The notes under the pieces are model-generated. The model saw only the letters and a program-made list of their open reading frames with translations, was not told the origin of the DNA and ran no database searches. From assembly GCA_017551865.1 (NCBI GenBank), contig JAFZKB010000030.1, forward strand, positions 1 to 64,000: DNA of 64,000 nt, written 5' to 3'. Origin of the DNA: Clostridiales bacterium (GTDB lineage Bacteria > Bacillota > Clostridia > Saccharofermentanales > Saccharofermentanaceae). Made by a program: the position numbers and the translations under genes. Below are positions 7,021 to 15,160 of this stretch, piece after piece; the stretch's first letter is position 1; every line of letters begins with the position of its first letter.

Positions 7021-7560
7021 TCATTTCCTGACCACCTTTTCGAAACGGAAATCCATTCCGGTGCCACCACAATCCTCTTTATCGGAATCCATATGCTCAT
7101 AAGGACCTTTATGGAAAGGATTAAAGAATTCCACTATATGAAACCCACACTTATTCACGTAGAAATGAATATTCCTAGTCTCAAAGTATGGGGTAAACGT
7201 TTCCCATATCTCAACTTCCGGGTGGAGTTTCTCTACTTCACACCAGGCACCATATCCTATTCCCTTGCTATGCACATCGGGTAATGTAAACAGAAGATCA
7301 AGAAAGCCTCTGCGCGTTTCAACATGTATTACAACGCCACCTGCAATCTGGCCATCACATACGATCCTATAAGCTTCTCCCTGATCAATACTGTCTTCGA
7401 TCGTCTTTCGCGAAATGATCTCGCCTTCTTCTTCCATCTGATCGTTACGCAATCCGAATTCCTCCATTGAACCATACTTAAAGGCCCATTGATTGTCTTT
7501 GATGAATTGCTCGCGGTCATCTGCATGTAAAGGGACCAGCACTACTTTTGTTTTATTCAT
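7021..7560 (-). CDS. GNAT-family N-acetyltransferase
   Basis: A 179-residue GNAT protein. The acetyl-CoA binding region is FTLPDVHSKGIGYGAW (motif A, with the Q/R-x-x-G-x-G/A pattern changed to SKGIGYG), followed by TRNIHFYVNKCGFHIVEFFN (motif B with the FY-x-x-GF signature). The acceptor substrate cannot be predicted. The start has AGGAGGAGAAA before ATG. It is the gene whose 5' leader holds the structured RNA and terminator at 7589-7722, so its expression is probably controlled by transcription attenuation. Confidence 0.85.
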   Translation of the reverse strand: MNKTKVVLVPLHADDREQFIKDNQWAFKYGSMEEFGLRNDQMEEEGEIISRKTIEDSIDQGEAYRIVCDGQIAGGVVIHVETRRGFLDLLFTLPDVHSKGIGYGAWCEVEKLHPEVEIWETFTPYFETRNIHFYVNKCGFHIVEFFNPFHKGPYEHMDSDKEDCGGTGMDFRFEKVVRK

Positions 7561-7588
7561 TTTCTCCTCCTATCTTCGCCGGAAATAC

Positions 7589-7620
7589 AAAAACCCGGCG
7601 ATGTAAAACATCTTTCCGGG
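7589..7620 (-). terminator. Intrinsic terminator in the GNAT leader
   Basis: Minus strand CCCGG with partner CCGGG, inner pairs GATGT/ACATC, then TTTTT. It lies 29 bases upstream of the GNAT start codon, inside the transcript leader rather than at the end of a gene, so it likely acts as a regulatory attenuator. Confidence 0.7.
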
Positions 7621-7722
7621 CTCACCCGACACCTTATCCGATAGGCGGCCTGCAGATATGAATCTGCGATCCCCTGTGCTACGGCACACTATCCTCCGGT
7701 GACCATTAATTCAATTGTTTGC
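7589..7722 (-). ncRNA. Structured leader RNA, riboswitch-like, upstream of a GNAT gene
   Basis: Between the -10 box at 7729-7734 and the GNAT start at 7560 the minus-strand transcript can form a nested fold. CACC (7698-7701) pairs with GGTG (7630-7633). GATAG (7689-7693) pairs with CTATC (7640-7644) and encloses two perfect hairpins: TGTGC-CGTA-GCACA (7675-7688) and GCAGAT-TCAT-ATCTGC (7652-7667). Single-stranded purine-rich joins separate them. An intrinsic terminator follows at 7589-7620. This is the layout of a riboswitch or attenuator. I could not match it to a known riboswitch class from memory. Confidence 0.6.
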
Positions 7723-7728
7723 GCTTTC

Positions 7729-7737
7729 TTTATACCA
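7729..7737 (-). promoter_or_regulatory. -10 region TGGTATAAA for the leader RNA and GNAT gene
   Basis: Minus strand TGGTATAAAG, an extended -10. It starts transcription about seven bases downstream, just ahead of the structured leader. It lies between the end of the Pat-like gene (7762) and the leader. Confidence 0.5.
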
Positions 7738-7761
7738 TCAATACTTGGAATTATCAACTAT

Positions 7762-8286
7762 TCAGAGTGTCTTCTGCATCCACAGAAGATCATACCAGCG
7801 ATCGAATTTCTTGCCGATTGCTTTCATATGCGCGACCTTCGCATATCCCATTCGATTATGGAAGTTATAACTGTCATGCGAAAGATACTCATCTTCAGGA
7901 TCGCAGAATGCCACTCCGGCAAGCAGATTCACAACACACTGAGCTTTTAGTCTTGCTTCAAGTTCTGCATAGAGGACAGCTCCAACTCCTTGTCTTCTGA
8001 AATCTTTATCCACATAAATCGATGTGGTGGCTGTCCAATCATACGCAGAACGAGAGCTGTAAGCCCCGGCATAGGCATATCCGAGGATCTTATTTCCCTG
8101 AACACAGACCAGATACGGGTACTTTCCGAGCGTTCCTTTGATTCTATCTCGAAAAGCACTTATGGTCGGTACTTCGTATTCAAAAGAAACCGCTGTGTTT
8201 AAAACATAATACGAGTAGATCTCGATAAGCCTTTCAGCATCTTCGATCTTGGCCTCACGAATAATATATTCTTTGCTCATTATCAT
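7762..8286 (-). CDS. Phosphinothricin N-acetyltransferase-like GNAT protein
   Basis: A 174-residue GNAT protein most like the Pat/YwnH subfamily, which acetylates phosphinothricin, methionine sulfoximine or similar amino acids. Typical features are YIIREAKIEDAERLIEIY at the N-terminus, SFEYEVPT, GYAYAG-ayssRSAYDWTATTSIYVD, RRQGVGAVLYAELE (acetyl-CoA loop) and NRMGYAKVAHMKAIGKKFDRWYD near the end. The start codon overlaps the stop of the upstream C_GCAxxG_C_C gene; ATG 8286 and ATG 8280 are both possible. Confidence 0.85.
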   Translation of the reverse strand: MIMSKEYIIREAKIEDAERLIEIYSYYVLNTAVSFEYEVPTISAFRDRIKGTLGKYPYLVCVQGNKILGYAYAGAYSSRSAYDWTATTSIYVDKDFRRQGVGAVLYAELEARLKAQCVVNLLAGVAFCDPEDEYLSHDSYNFHNRMGYAKVAHMKAIGKKFDRWYDLLWMQKTL

Positions 8287-8732
8287 AGATCTCCATTCTT
8301 AGCGATAATCTCTTCCAGTATATCGACAGCCTTTGCCACCATCTTCGGGCATAATTCAGTAAAGAGATGGTTATCTCGGGCGTATTGTCTACCTTGCAGC
8401 GTGCTGACATCGCAGCCGAGCAGGTCATTACAGATATAGGAACCGCACTTCTCGGCAAAGCGAAGCATCAATTCATCGTTCAATTCATCCGAACGCTGTC
8501 GGCCCTCAAGATCCCCGGCCTTGATCTGACCGTACAAAAGCCCAAGAACCATTAATGCTCCGGTACAGGCGCCGCACACTTCGCCCTTCCGCATTCCGGA
8601 ACCGAAACATGAGCCAAGTCTCAATGCCTGCTCTTCTGTAATACCGCATTCTGAGGCAAAAGCTGCCAGAACGGCCTGTGAACAGTGGAGATGCTCGCTA
8701 AAGTATTGTAGTGCTAAGTCCTTATGTGTCAT
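8283..8732 (-). CDS. C_GCAxxG_C_C family (putative redox) protein
   Basis: A 149-residue cytoplasmic protein of the C-GCAxxG-C-C family. Visible motifs are HCSQAVLAAF, GSCFGSGMRKGEVCGACTGALMVLG, CGSYICNDLLGCD and FTELCPKMV. The conserved cysteines are thought to bind a metal or perform redox chemistry; no reaction has been assigned. The start has GGAGAAGATTT before ATG. It overlaps the Pat-like gene by four bases, so the two are translationally coupled. Confidence 0.85.
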   Translation of the reverse strand: MTHKDLALQYFSEHLHCSQAVLAAFASECGITEEQALRLGSCFGSGMRKGEVCGACTGALMVLGLLYGQIKAGDLEGRQRSDELNDELMLRFAEKCGSYICNDLLGCDVSTLQGRQYARDNHLFTELCPKMVAKAVDILEEIIAKNGDL

Positions 8733-8763
8733 AAATCTTCTCCAATCATAATCTATATGTTGA

Positions 8764-8792
8764 TACTATCTCGAATCATTAGTGGAGACAAT
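8764..8792 (-). promoter_or_regulatory. Promoter TTGTCT-17-TAGTAT
   Basis: Minus strand -35 TTGTCT at 8787-8792 and -10 TAGTAT at 8764-8769 with a 17 bp spacer. It stands 32 bases before the start of the C_GCAxxG_C_C gene and should drive the two-gene unit with the Pat-like gene. Confidence 0.5.
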
Positions 8793-8835
8793 AGTTTAGC
8801 GGTAGCCTTATAGTTTAAATCGGCCCCCCAAAAAA

Positions 8836-8860
8836 GCATCCCAAAGAGTCTCCGAACTGC
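8836..8860 (-). terminator. Degenerate copy of the repeated terminator hairpin
   Basis: Minus strand GCAGTTCGGAGA-CTC-TTTGGGATGC then TTTTTT. It is alignable to the hairpins at 15621 and 22512 (shared GCAG-tCgGAGACTCT core) but has drifted to several wobble pairs. It follows the GNAT gene ending at 8880. Confidence 0.45.
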
Positions 8861-8879
8861 ATTCATATTTTCCGTTTAT

Positions 8880-9752
8880 TTATGCGTGTGACAGATCTGG
8901 AAAATACAGTTTGTCGCGCTCGATTGATTCAAGCTCAGTTCCCCTGTAGAACAGCCGATAATCGTCTCCTCCATCATACAGGGAGCAATCGCAGAGCTCC
9001 TTGTCTTCGTCTAAAGGAACAAAGCCGAGCCGCAATCTGTTCTCGACATCGATGCGCTTTAAGATTTCTGCAAGGCCGACCTTTTCCTTGCAAAGAACAG
9101 ATCCCAATACAGTGTCGCCGTCCTGCTCCTTCACGATGAAACAATCCAGATCAGACGAGTAGTAAACATTGTCCATTCCGGATGTGTAGAACATCTGAAG
9201 ACCGAACTTATTCATCTGTTCAAATGCCGAATACGGGCAGCTCAGACGCACGAGATCTTTGTACTTCTGTTTTATATCTTCGCCCATTTCGCTGACGGGC
9301 ATGAACAGCTCGCCTGCTTTTCCGCAGTTGAAGAATTCCTCTTTGACGAAGTACATGTACTGGTTCACGATGTCAAAGCCCATCTTCCTGTAAAAGCCTG
9401 TTGCGCTAAGGTTCCCGAAAAGATAGATGCCATCGCACTTGTCCTCATATTCCTTGTTGACGTGCTGCATCAGCTTTGCGGCAAGGCCCTGTCCCCTGTA
9501 GTTTTCATCGGTCATGACAGTGCCTAACTGAATGTAGTTTTTAATGACCCCGTTCTGCATGAACCTCATCTTATTAGCGGAAACATTAGATAGCATCACA
9601 CCGTTTTCCACCAGTGAATAGGGAATGTAATCCCCTTCAAAATATCCGTTTGTAACCCATCCTTCGAAATCAAATCCGAAAGTCTTTTGGGTCAAAGCAT
9701 TCAACATGTGACGTGATTCTTCGTCTCTCATGTAGTCGCTTATTAATTCCAT
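8880..9752 (-). CDS. GNAT-family N-acetyltransferase with C-terminal extension
   Basis: About 290 residues. The N-terminal 150 residues form the GNAT fold: QLGTVMTDENYRGQGLAAKL (beta4 plus the R-G-x-G-x-A acetyl-CoA loop) and GNLSATGFYRKMGFDIVNQY. A ~140-residue C-terminal region (LYDGGDDYRLFYRGTELESI) is not recognised and may resemble the sterol-carrier-like domain of Eis-type enzymes. The ATG at 9752 has AGGAG eight to nine bases upstream. It follows the frameshifted GNAT gene by 25 bp. Confidence 0.8.
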   Translation of the reverse strand: MELISDYMRDEESRHMLNALTQKTFGFDFEGWVTNGYFEGDYIPYSLVENGVMLSNVSANKMRFMQNGVIKNYIQLGTVMTDENYRGQGLAAKLMQHVNKEYEDKCDGIYLFGNLSATGFYRKMGFDIVNQYMYFVKEEFFNCGKAGELFMPVSEMGEDIKQKYKDLVRLSCPYSAFEQMNKFGLQMFYTSGMDNVYYSSDLDCFIVKEQDGDTVLGSVLCKEKVGLAEILKRIDVENRLRLGFVPLDEDKELCDCSLYDGGDDYRLFYRGTELESIERDKLYFPDLSHA

Positions 9753-9777
9753 AATCAATTCTCCTGCAGACTGTTTT

Positions 9778-10259
9778 CTATTTAACAGAAATATCCCTCA
9801 CATACATCAACTGTTTAAACTCACCGCCACGATTTATAAGACGGACCTTGTCTGTCAATTCAAAACCGCACTTCTCATAAAAAGCACACGCGTTATGGTT
9901 TGCCTCCAATACCAAAACACAAAGCGAAGATCGTTATATTCGGAGAGTATAAACTCTAGAACCTTGCGGCCAAATCCACGGCCTCTATACTCTTCCAGTA
10001 TATAGATACTGGCAATCTCAACCTCATCCCCATTCCTGACCAGCTTCACGATTCCGGCCGCCTGACCGTCCTCTTCTAAAAGCATATACACACAATCCTG
10101 GTCATCCAAAGAGCGGAGAAACTCTCCACGTCTGGATGCAGGCGAATCAGAATCTAGGTATTCTTGGCTGAAAATACCCTGATATGTCTGCCTCCACGCA
10201 TCAGAATGAACTTCTCCAATAACATCTGCATCTTCTTTTAATGCACGCCGTATAACCAT
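9778..10259 (-). pseudogene. GNAT N-acetyltransferase with single-base frameshift
   Basis: From the ATG at 10259 (GGCGGAGAGATT upstream) the frame runs MVIRRALKEDADVIGEVHSD through VEIASIYILEEYRGRGFGRK (acetyl-CoA loop) to SEYNDLR. There it shifts and would stop at 9855. In the next frame the expected end of the fold continues as VLVLEANHNACAFYEKCGFE and then KVRLINRGGEFKQL to a stop at 9778. Losing one base near 9928 explains both parts. The C-terminal motif B is therefore intact in sequence but unreadable. It is either a recent mutation or a sequencing error. Confidence 0.8.
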
Positions 10260-10357
10260 AATCTCTCCGCCACTTACTCCGGAATCTGAAACCCGCTTTT
10301 CCGGCAACCTCCGCCAGTTATTTTCTTGTTGCCTTTTCCATCCTTTCAGATCAAGAC

Positions 10358-10711
10358 TCACTGTGTAACAGCGGTATACACTTCTATATGATTCCCCTCG
10401 GAATCAACAAATTCCGCAACCCAGTTCTTGCCAATCTGCGTCAACGGAAAACATATCTCTTTTCCATCAAGTTTGGCTTTCATCATTTCCAGCGTATCAA
10501 AATGCAAACTCGGAAGACAGTTACTGCCATATACGTGTTTTTCATTTACCACTTTATATGCAAATAGGTTGAATCGAAAACCATCCACTTCAAAGCAGCT
10601 GCCGATTTCTCCTTTTTCCGATACTTCCTGTTCAAAGAATTCTTCATAAAACTTAATTGCACGATCCATATTATCGACACAAATATATAGTGAATCAATT
10701 TTGCAAAACAT
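10358..10711 (-). CDS. VOC-family (glyoxalase/bleomycin resistance-like) protein
   Basis: About 117 residues with two beta-alpha-beta-beta-beta repeats of the vicinal oxygen chelate fold: CKIDSLYICVDNMDRAIKFYEEFF and WVAEFVDSEGNHIEVY. The final Glu is at the usual metal-ligand position. The family includes glyoxalase I, dioxygenases, and fosfomycin/bleomycin resistance proteins; which applies is unknown. The start at 10711 follows AGGAAGAAGAG. It sits in the run of small-molecule-modifying enzymes. Confidence 0.8.
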   Translation of the reverse strand: MFCKIDSLYICVDNMDRAIKFYEEFFEQEVSEKGEIGSCFEVDGFRFNLFAYKVVNEKHVYGSNCLPSLHFDTLEMMKAKLDGKEICFPLTQIGKNWVAEFVDSEGNHIEVYTAVTQ

Positions 10712-10727
10712 TATTCTCTTCTTCCTT

Positions 10728-11423
10728 TCATAGGGCAACTGCGCGAATTAATCCAGACAGATCGTTAATCGTAAGATCTTGTCCGAAATCCTTATCTTCT
10801 TTCGTTCGATTAATGAGAATTCCCTTTGTCCCGGCATTATGCGCGCACTCAATATCTTTTATCTCATCGCCTACAAAAACCAGTTCTGAGGGATCTATGT
10901 GAAATTCTTCAGCAATCCTTAATAGTCCGATCCCCAAAGGTTTTCTGAAACCAATGTCATTGGAAGTATACGGCAGATCGATATACTCTATCAAATTGCG
11001 CAGATCTCCCAATGCATACACGTTATCCATTCCGTATGGAACATCTGACAGAGTTGCGATCAGAATATTCTTCTCTTTTAATTCTTTCAAAACCGCTTCT
11101 GCTTCCGGATAGACTTCTACGTCTGTTCTGAAAAAGGAATAAAACTCTCTTTTAATATCATTGACCATGTGCCTGTCGATCCCCGTGCCTTCGAGAATCT
11201 CAGCAAATATCTCATCTGAAGATACTTCAATCTCTCTCGGGGTGATCCTGGCATTGTATCTGGTCAGTACTTTTCCTATGTGTTCGTATTCTTCTTCAGA
11301 TATGGCAATACCCAATTTATTAGATACAGTCTCAAAAGCCGGTCTGTATAGTTTTGACCAATTAAGCGGGATCGGATAATAGGTTAAGGTCTGTCCAATA
11401 TCAAAAACGATCGCTTTAATCAT
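10728..11423 (-). CDS. HAD-family hydrolase
   Basis: 231 residues of the haloacid dehalogenase superfamily, subfamily I. Motif I is VFDIGQTLTYYP with Gln in place of the acid often found two positions after the second residue, motif II is ATLSDVPYG, and motifs III and IV are IGFRKPLGIGLL and FVGDEIKDIECAHNAG. Motif I reads D-I-G rather than the classical D-x-D, so the general acid is replaced. Catalysis may be weakened or of a different kind. Likely a cytoplasmic phosphatase. Confidence 0.8.
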   Translation of the reverse strand: MIKAIVFDIGQTLTYYPIPLNWSKLYRPAFETVSNKLGIAISEEEYEHIGKVLTRYNARITPREIEVSSDEIFAEILEGTGIDRHMVNDIKREFYSFFRTDVEVYPEAEAVLKELKEKNILIATLSDVPYGMDNVYALGDLRNLIEYIDLPYTSNDIGFRKPLGIGLLRIAEEFHIDPSELVFVGDEIKDIECAHNAGTKGILINRTKEDKDFGQDLTINDLSGLIRAVAL

Positions 11424-11480
11424 ATTCCTCGGCTCTTCTCTTTCTCAATCCATTTTTCCTTAGTAAACTAACCTGACGGT

Positions 11481-11996
11481 TTACTTCCTTTTCATTACCA
11501 TTCTAACGATTGAAACCGGCGTGCCGAGATTCCATTCTTTTTTTGCCCCATCAAATTCAAAACCGTATTTGTGATAAAAAGAAATGGCTCTCTCATTCTT
11601 TTCAAGCACCCAAACAAATATAGTGTCAACATCTCCAAGTCTGGAAATGGCTTCATTCATCAATCTATATCCGATTTTACGGCCATAATACTCCGAAAGG
11701 ACATAAATGGCGTCAACCTCTCCTGCATCCGCCAGATCTTCGTCTCTCGACGGACTATATACTGCAAAACCGACAACTTTATCTTTATCCTTAGCTACAA
11801 GTGTATTTTCCGGGAACTTTCGGGCACGTGCTGTTGTCGCCTCTACAGTCATCGTATCAAGATATTGGTCACATACAATACCTCTATACGCTTCCTGCCA
11901 TGCCGTACAGTGCACATATCCTCTCCCGCACAACTCCTCATCCGTTTCAGCTGATTTAATGCAGATCGAATCATTTATAGTTTCCATACACGGCAT
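11481..11996 (-). CDS. GNAT-family N-acetyltransferase
   Basis: 171 residues with GEVDAIYVLSEYYGRKIGYRLM as the acetyl-CoA loop (GRKIGYR) and VLEKNERAISFYHKYGFEFDGAKKE as motif B. The start shares one base with the stop of the tandem-GNAT gene (TAATG, with AAGGAG upstream), indicating translational coupling. Substrate unknown. Confidence 0.85.
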   Translation of the reverse strand: MPCMETINDSICIKSAETDEELCGRGYVHCTAWQEAYRGIVCDQYLDTMTVEATTARARKFPENTLVAKDKDKVVGFAVYSPSRDEDLADAGEVDAIYVLSEYYGRKIGYRLMNEAISRLGDVDTIFVWVLEKNERAISFYHKYGFEFDGAKKEWNLGTPVSIVRMVMKRK

Positions 11997-13000
11997 TACT
12001 CCTTAGGCTTTTCAAGATAAACAAATACAAGTTCGTCTGTCACTTTTTCTTCCTTAAACTTCTTATATCCCATCTTTTCATAGAGCATGATATTCTCTTT
12101 ACTTCTCGTGCTTGTAAAGAGTTCAAACCGCTTATTCAGATAGTATCTTTCTATCTCGCGCAGAAGTTTCTTACCATATCCTTTTTTCTGATGATCAGGA
12201 TGCACCATGAGTTTACCAACATACACGGTAGTCTCATCGGACGTAGACCGAACCGAGCCGATTATTCTGCCGGTTTCATCGATCATCTTCAGAATGACTC
12301 CGTTTTCAAATTCATGTTCCAGTTCGGAGAGTGTCTCTTTAAGAGGCGGTATGTCTTTGTTTCCAAACAGAGCAGCCTCGCTTTGATATGCAAGGTACTG
12401 AAGATCCAGAATCTCAGGAAGATCTCCCTTTACCGCTCTCACGATGTCAGGTCTTATGAAATAGACAAGATTAAATCTGACATTATGGTCTCTGATATCA
12501 AAGTTACCATAGCAGCAATTGTCTATACCTGCCATCTGAAAACCCTGACTCTGATAAAAAGCAATTGCCCGGACATTACACGACTGCGTCTCAAGAATAA
12601 TGGCACGGCGCCCGTCTTTGGCCGCCTTCTCCTTGACGATATCCATCAGACGTGTTCCTATCCCCTGACGCTGAAGCTGATCACTGACCCATAGTTCTGT
12701 AACCATAAGCCGATTACTCCATTCTTCCGGACAGCATTCGACACACGCCAGAAGTTCATTCTCCGCCGATACGATTCCCCATGCCTCTGCGCCTTCCCAC
12801 CAATCGGCAAAAAGAAAGTCCGGGAAGTCACAGTAATGCATTTGCTGTGTTTCATAATACTTTTTCTCAATGTCTATGTGAAACGAATCAGCACTTTCCC
12901 TGACTTTGACATCGAAGTATCCATCGGTCATATAGTTCATCGGGATAGGTGTTCCCTTCCATTCATCCTTTGACAGTTTTATGATTTCGTAATCTTTCAT
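11996..13000 (-). CDS. Tandem-GNAT protein, two acetyltransferase domains
   Basis: 334 residues carrying two complete GNAT domains. Domain 1 (~1-175) has VTELWVSDQLQRQGIGTRL and NVRAIAFYQSQGFQMAGID. Domain 2 (~185-330) has GKLMVHPDHQKKGYGKKL and ENIMLYEKMGYKKFKEEKVT. Two-domain GNAT proteins occur in mycothiol synthase and some antibiotic-modifying enzymes, where often only one domain is active. Both acetyl-CoA loops look intact here. The downstream single-domain GNAT gene overlaps its stop. Confidence 0.8.
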   Translation of the reverse strand: MKDYEIIKLSKDEWKGTPIPMNYMTDGYFDVKVRESADSFHIDIEKKYYETQQMHYCDFPDFLFADWWEGAEAWGIVSAENELLACVECCPEEWSNRLMVTELWVSDQLQRQGIGTRLMDIVKEKAAKDGRRAIILETQSCNVRAIAFYQSQGFQMAGIDNCCYGNFDIRDHNVRFNLVYFIRPDIVRAVKGDLPEILDLQYLAYQSEAALFGNKDIPPLKETLSELEHEFENGVILKMIDETGRIIGSVRSTSDETTVYVGKLMVHPDHQKKGYGKKLLREIERYYLNKRFELFTSTRSKENIMLYEKMGYKKFKEEKVTDELVFVYLEKPKE

Positions 13001-13050
13001 ATTACGTCTATCTCCCTTTTTAGCGTTATCCCGTCAAACACCTCATCCAG

Positions 13051-13965
13051 TTATTTCTTCACATAATGGCCGTATATGCGCGTGCACTGATATCCGATCT
13101 TCTTATAGAACTCGTTTCCGCCGCCGGTCATCACCTCTGCGCCAAGGGGTCTGAGTACACTGTCATGATGAGAAAGTGCTGCTGCGGCAAGACCTTTATG
13201 CTGATGCTCCGGGACCGTGCAGAGCGGTTCCATATATGCCAGATGGGTCGCAGGACACCACCACATACCGGAAAAGCAGACATAATCGTCGTTCTCGTCC
13301 GCTATGATCGTTGTATACTCATAAGTCGCATGAGGCGCAGGCGCAATCGTGGCGCCAAGAATATTCTGATAGAGTTCAAAAGGACTTCTTCCCTCATTCT
13401 TAGTCGGAATATCCCAGTCTTTAAACTCACCTAGTTCCCATTTGTTGAAACCATCCCAGAGGCACTTAGCTGTCTTAAGAGGATCAGAAGTGACTGGATC
13501 CACAAAGTGATAACCTTGTGGAAGATGATATTCCAGTTTCCCAAGACGAAAATCAAAATAGTGTTCCGGTTCCTCGTAGGCAAGTTCATAACCCAGTGCT
13601 TTTGCCGCATCGATCAATGCTGTCTGACCGGAAATAAGAACCAGTTCCATCGGATCTTCAAACTTTGGGTAATTCTGTTCGGCATATTCAATCATCTCGC
13701 GCGCAAGATATTCATATCCCGGGCGCAATACAAAGTAGATCGATGTGACAGGCTGCTCGTAAAACACAAAAGCAACCGGAACATCATCGTCAAGCCAGAA
13801 GCGGTTGAGTCGAAGAAAGTCCCTCTCCAGCCAAGGGGATGTGATCGCATACTCAAAGAAAGGCTCAGCCGGGCCATTGGTCTCTTCATGGTTATACACT
13901 TCCGTCATGAGTTTATATACCAGATCAATATCAGTAAGTATCTGAAATTGTTTCGTTCTTATCAT
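13051..13965 (-). CDS. GNAT-like acetyltransferase
   Basis: About 304 residues from the ATG at 13965 (GGAGAAATAAT upstream). The C-terminal half has MEPLCTVPEHQHKGLAAAAL and YKKIGYQCTRIYGHYVKK, the acetyl-CoA loop and the FYxKxGY-like motif B. The N-terminal half (YNHEETNGPAEPFFEYAIT, FVLRPGYEYLAREMI) may be a second, degenerate GNAT fold. The function is not assignable. Confidence 0.7.
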   Translation of the reverse strand: MIRTKQFQILTDIDLVYKLMTEVYNHEETNGPAEPFFEYAITSPWLERDFLRLNRFWLDDDVPVAFVFYEQPVTSIYFVLRPGYEYLAREMIEYAEQNYPKFEDPMELVLISGQTALIDAAKALGYELAYEEPEHYFDFRLGKLEYHLPQGYHFVDPVTSDPLKTAKCLWDGFNKWELGEFKDWDIPTKNEGRSPFELYQNILGATIAPAPHATYEYTTIIADENDDYVCFSGMWWCPATHLAYMEPLCTVPEHQHKGLAAAALSHHDSVLRPLGAEVMTGGGNEFYKKIGYQCTRIYGHYVKK

Positions 13966-14077
13966 ATTATTTCTCCATTCGAGTACTAATTCATTCATAC
14001 TGTGTCCTATTGCGTCATCTTAATAATGCCTGTTTTTAGCACATACCACAATATTCCATCAGTATAAAACTCAGATT

Positions 14078-14575
14078 CTAAACCATTACTTTTCTTCCGG
14101 ATCGAATCAGATATCCTTCATTCACAGCCGCTATAGTTGCAACCAAGCATATGAAAACCGCACTGTATTTCAAATCAATATATGCAAGGGTCAGCGGGAA
14201 AACGAACAGCAGCACTCCAGTCAGCTTGTTTATCATGGAATGCACCGCCACGAACTCTTTTTGTCTGATATAACCTATGACGATATTGAACAGTTTTACA
14301 ATCGCTATGACTAAAATCCATATGTAAAGCCAAATCGGAACATCCAGTACAGGAAGAAGTTCTATCAGACAGACCATCGTGAACACAATATCTGCAATCG
14401 TATCCAGTCTTGAACCGAACTCGCTGACAGTACCGGTTTTTCTTGCTACAGCACCATCGATCATATCTGAAAAGCCGGCAGCTATATAAAGCCCAAAGAA
14501 TATCGGAGATAATGCCGGACAGAACAATAAAGCAAAGCTTATCACTATTCTGATGCAGGTTATATAATTCGCCAT
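14078..14575 (-). CDS. CDP-alcohol phosphatidyltransferase
   Basis: 165 residues of integral membrane enzyme. The complete CDP-alcohol phosphotransferase signature D-x2-DG-x2-AR-x8-G-x3-D-x3-D is present as DMIDGAVARKTGTVSEFGSRL followed by DTIAD. Family members make phosphatidylglycerol phosphate, phosphatidylserine or cardiolipin; at this short length and without more context the headgroup is uncertain. The ATG shares a base with the stop of the upstream GNAT gene (TGATG). Confidence 0.85.
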   Translation of the reverse strand: MANYITCIRIVISFALLFCPALSPIFFGLYIAAGFSDMIDGAVARKTGTVSEFGSRLDTIADIVFTMVCLIELLPVLDVPIWLYIWILVIAIVKLFNIVIGYIRQKEFVAVHSMINKLTGVLLFVFPLTLAYIDLKYSAVFICLVATIAAVNEGYLIRSGRKVMV

Positions 14576-15138
14576 CACAGATCCATATCTTCCCGCAACA
14601 AGCTAAACATTTGAATATCTACAAAATCGCCCCGGCACATTTCATGCTTTCGAAGGGTACCTTCATATTGGAAACCGAGTTTTTCAAGCAAAGCACGAGA
14701 GCCGATGTTCGGCGGTTCGATCATGGCCTCGATCCGATTCACATCTGTATACCGAAATGCGTGATCGATGATCAGTGAAAGAGCTTCTGTCATGATTCCC
14801 TTCTGCCAATAATCCCGGTTCAGATCGTAGCCGATCTCGATACGTTTATCGTAATCGGAAATAGCATGGAAGCCACAGGTTCCGATGAGTTTTCCGTTTT
14901 CCTTCAGAACGATGCCCCATCGCATGGTCCAGTTCTTGGAGAGCGCTTCCGCGTATTCACGGATCATAGTTTCTGCTTCACTTATCTTTTCGAAAGGAAA
15001 ACGATCAGCAAAATAAAGCATGACTTCCTTATTCGAGTAAATTTCAAACACGTCATCCACATCCTGTTCCGTGATTTCCCGGAGCAGGAGCCTTTCAGAT
15101 TGCAGTTCTCGATAGGCTTCAAATAATTCGTCTTTCAT
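14575..15138 (-). CDS. RimJ/RimL-type GNAT acetyltransferase
   Basis: 187 residues. It has the RimJ-like opening LQSERLLLREITEQDVDDVFEIY, then RIEIGYDLNRDYWQKGIMTEAL (acetyl-CoA loop) and NIGSRALLEKLGFQYEGTLR. Such enzymes acetylate ribosomal-protein N-termini, spermidine or small molecules. The start has GGAGAGCGAAT. It is coupled to the CDP-alcohol phosphatidyltransferase. Confidence 0.85.
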   Translation of the reverse strand: MKDELFEAYRELQSERLLLREITEQDVDDVFEIYSNKEVMLYFADRFPFEKISEAETMIREYAEALSKNWTMRWGIVLKENGKLIGTCGFHAISDYDKRIEIGYDLNRDYWQKGIMTEALSLIIDHAFRYTDVNRIEAMIEPPNIGSRALLEKLGFQYEGTLRKHEMCRGDFVDIQMFSLLREDMDL

Positions 15139-15160
15139 ATTCGCTCTCCATTTTATCTGG

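Noticed and set aside
7630-7701. tRNA or attC site at the structured leader
   Set aside because: The stems do not give a cloverleaf with a T-loop or CCA-compatible acceptor, and no integrase gene or attC R-box pair is visible. The promoter and terminator layout fits a leader RNA.
9855-10361. GNAT frame extended upstream to 10361 and ending at 9855
   Set aside because: The first 34 codons lack a start site and are not GNAT-like, while GGAGAG precedes ATG 10259. The end at 9855 is the result of a frameshift; motif B continues in the next frame.
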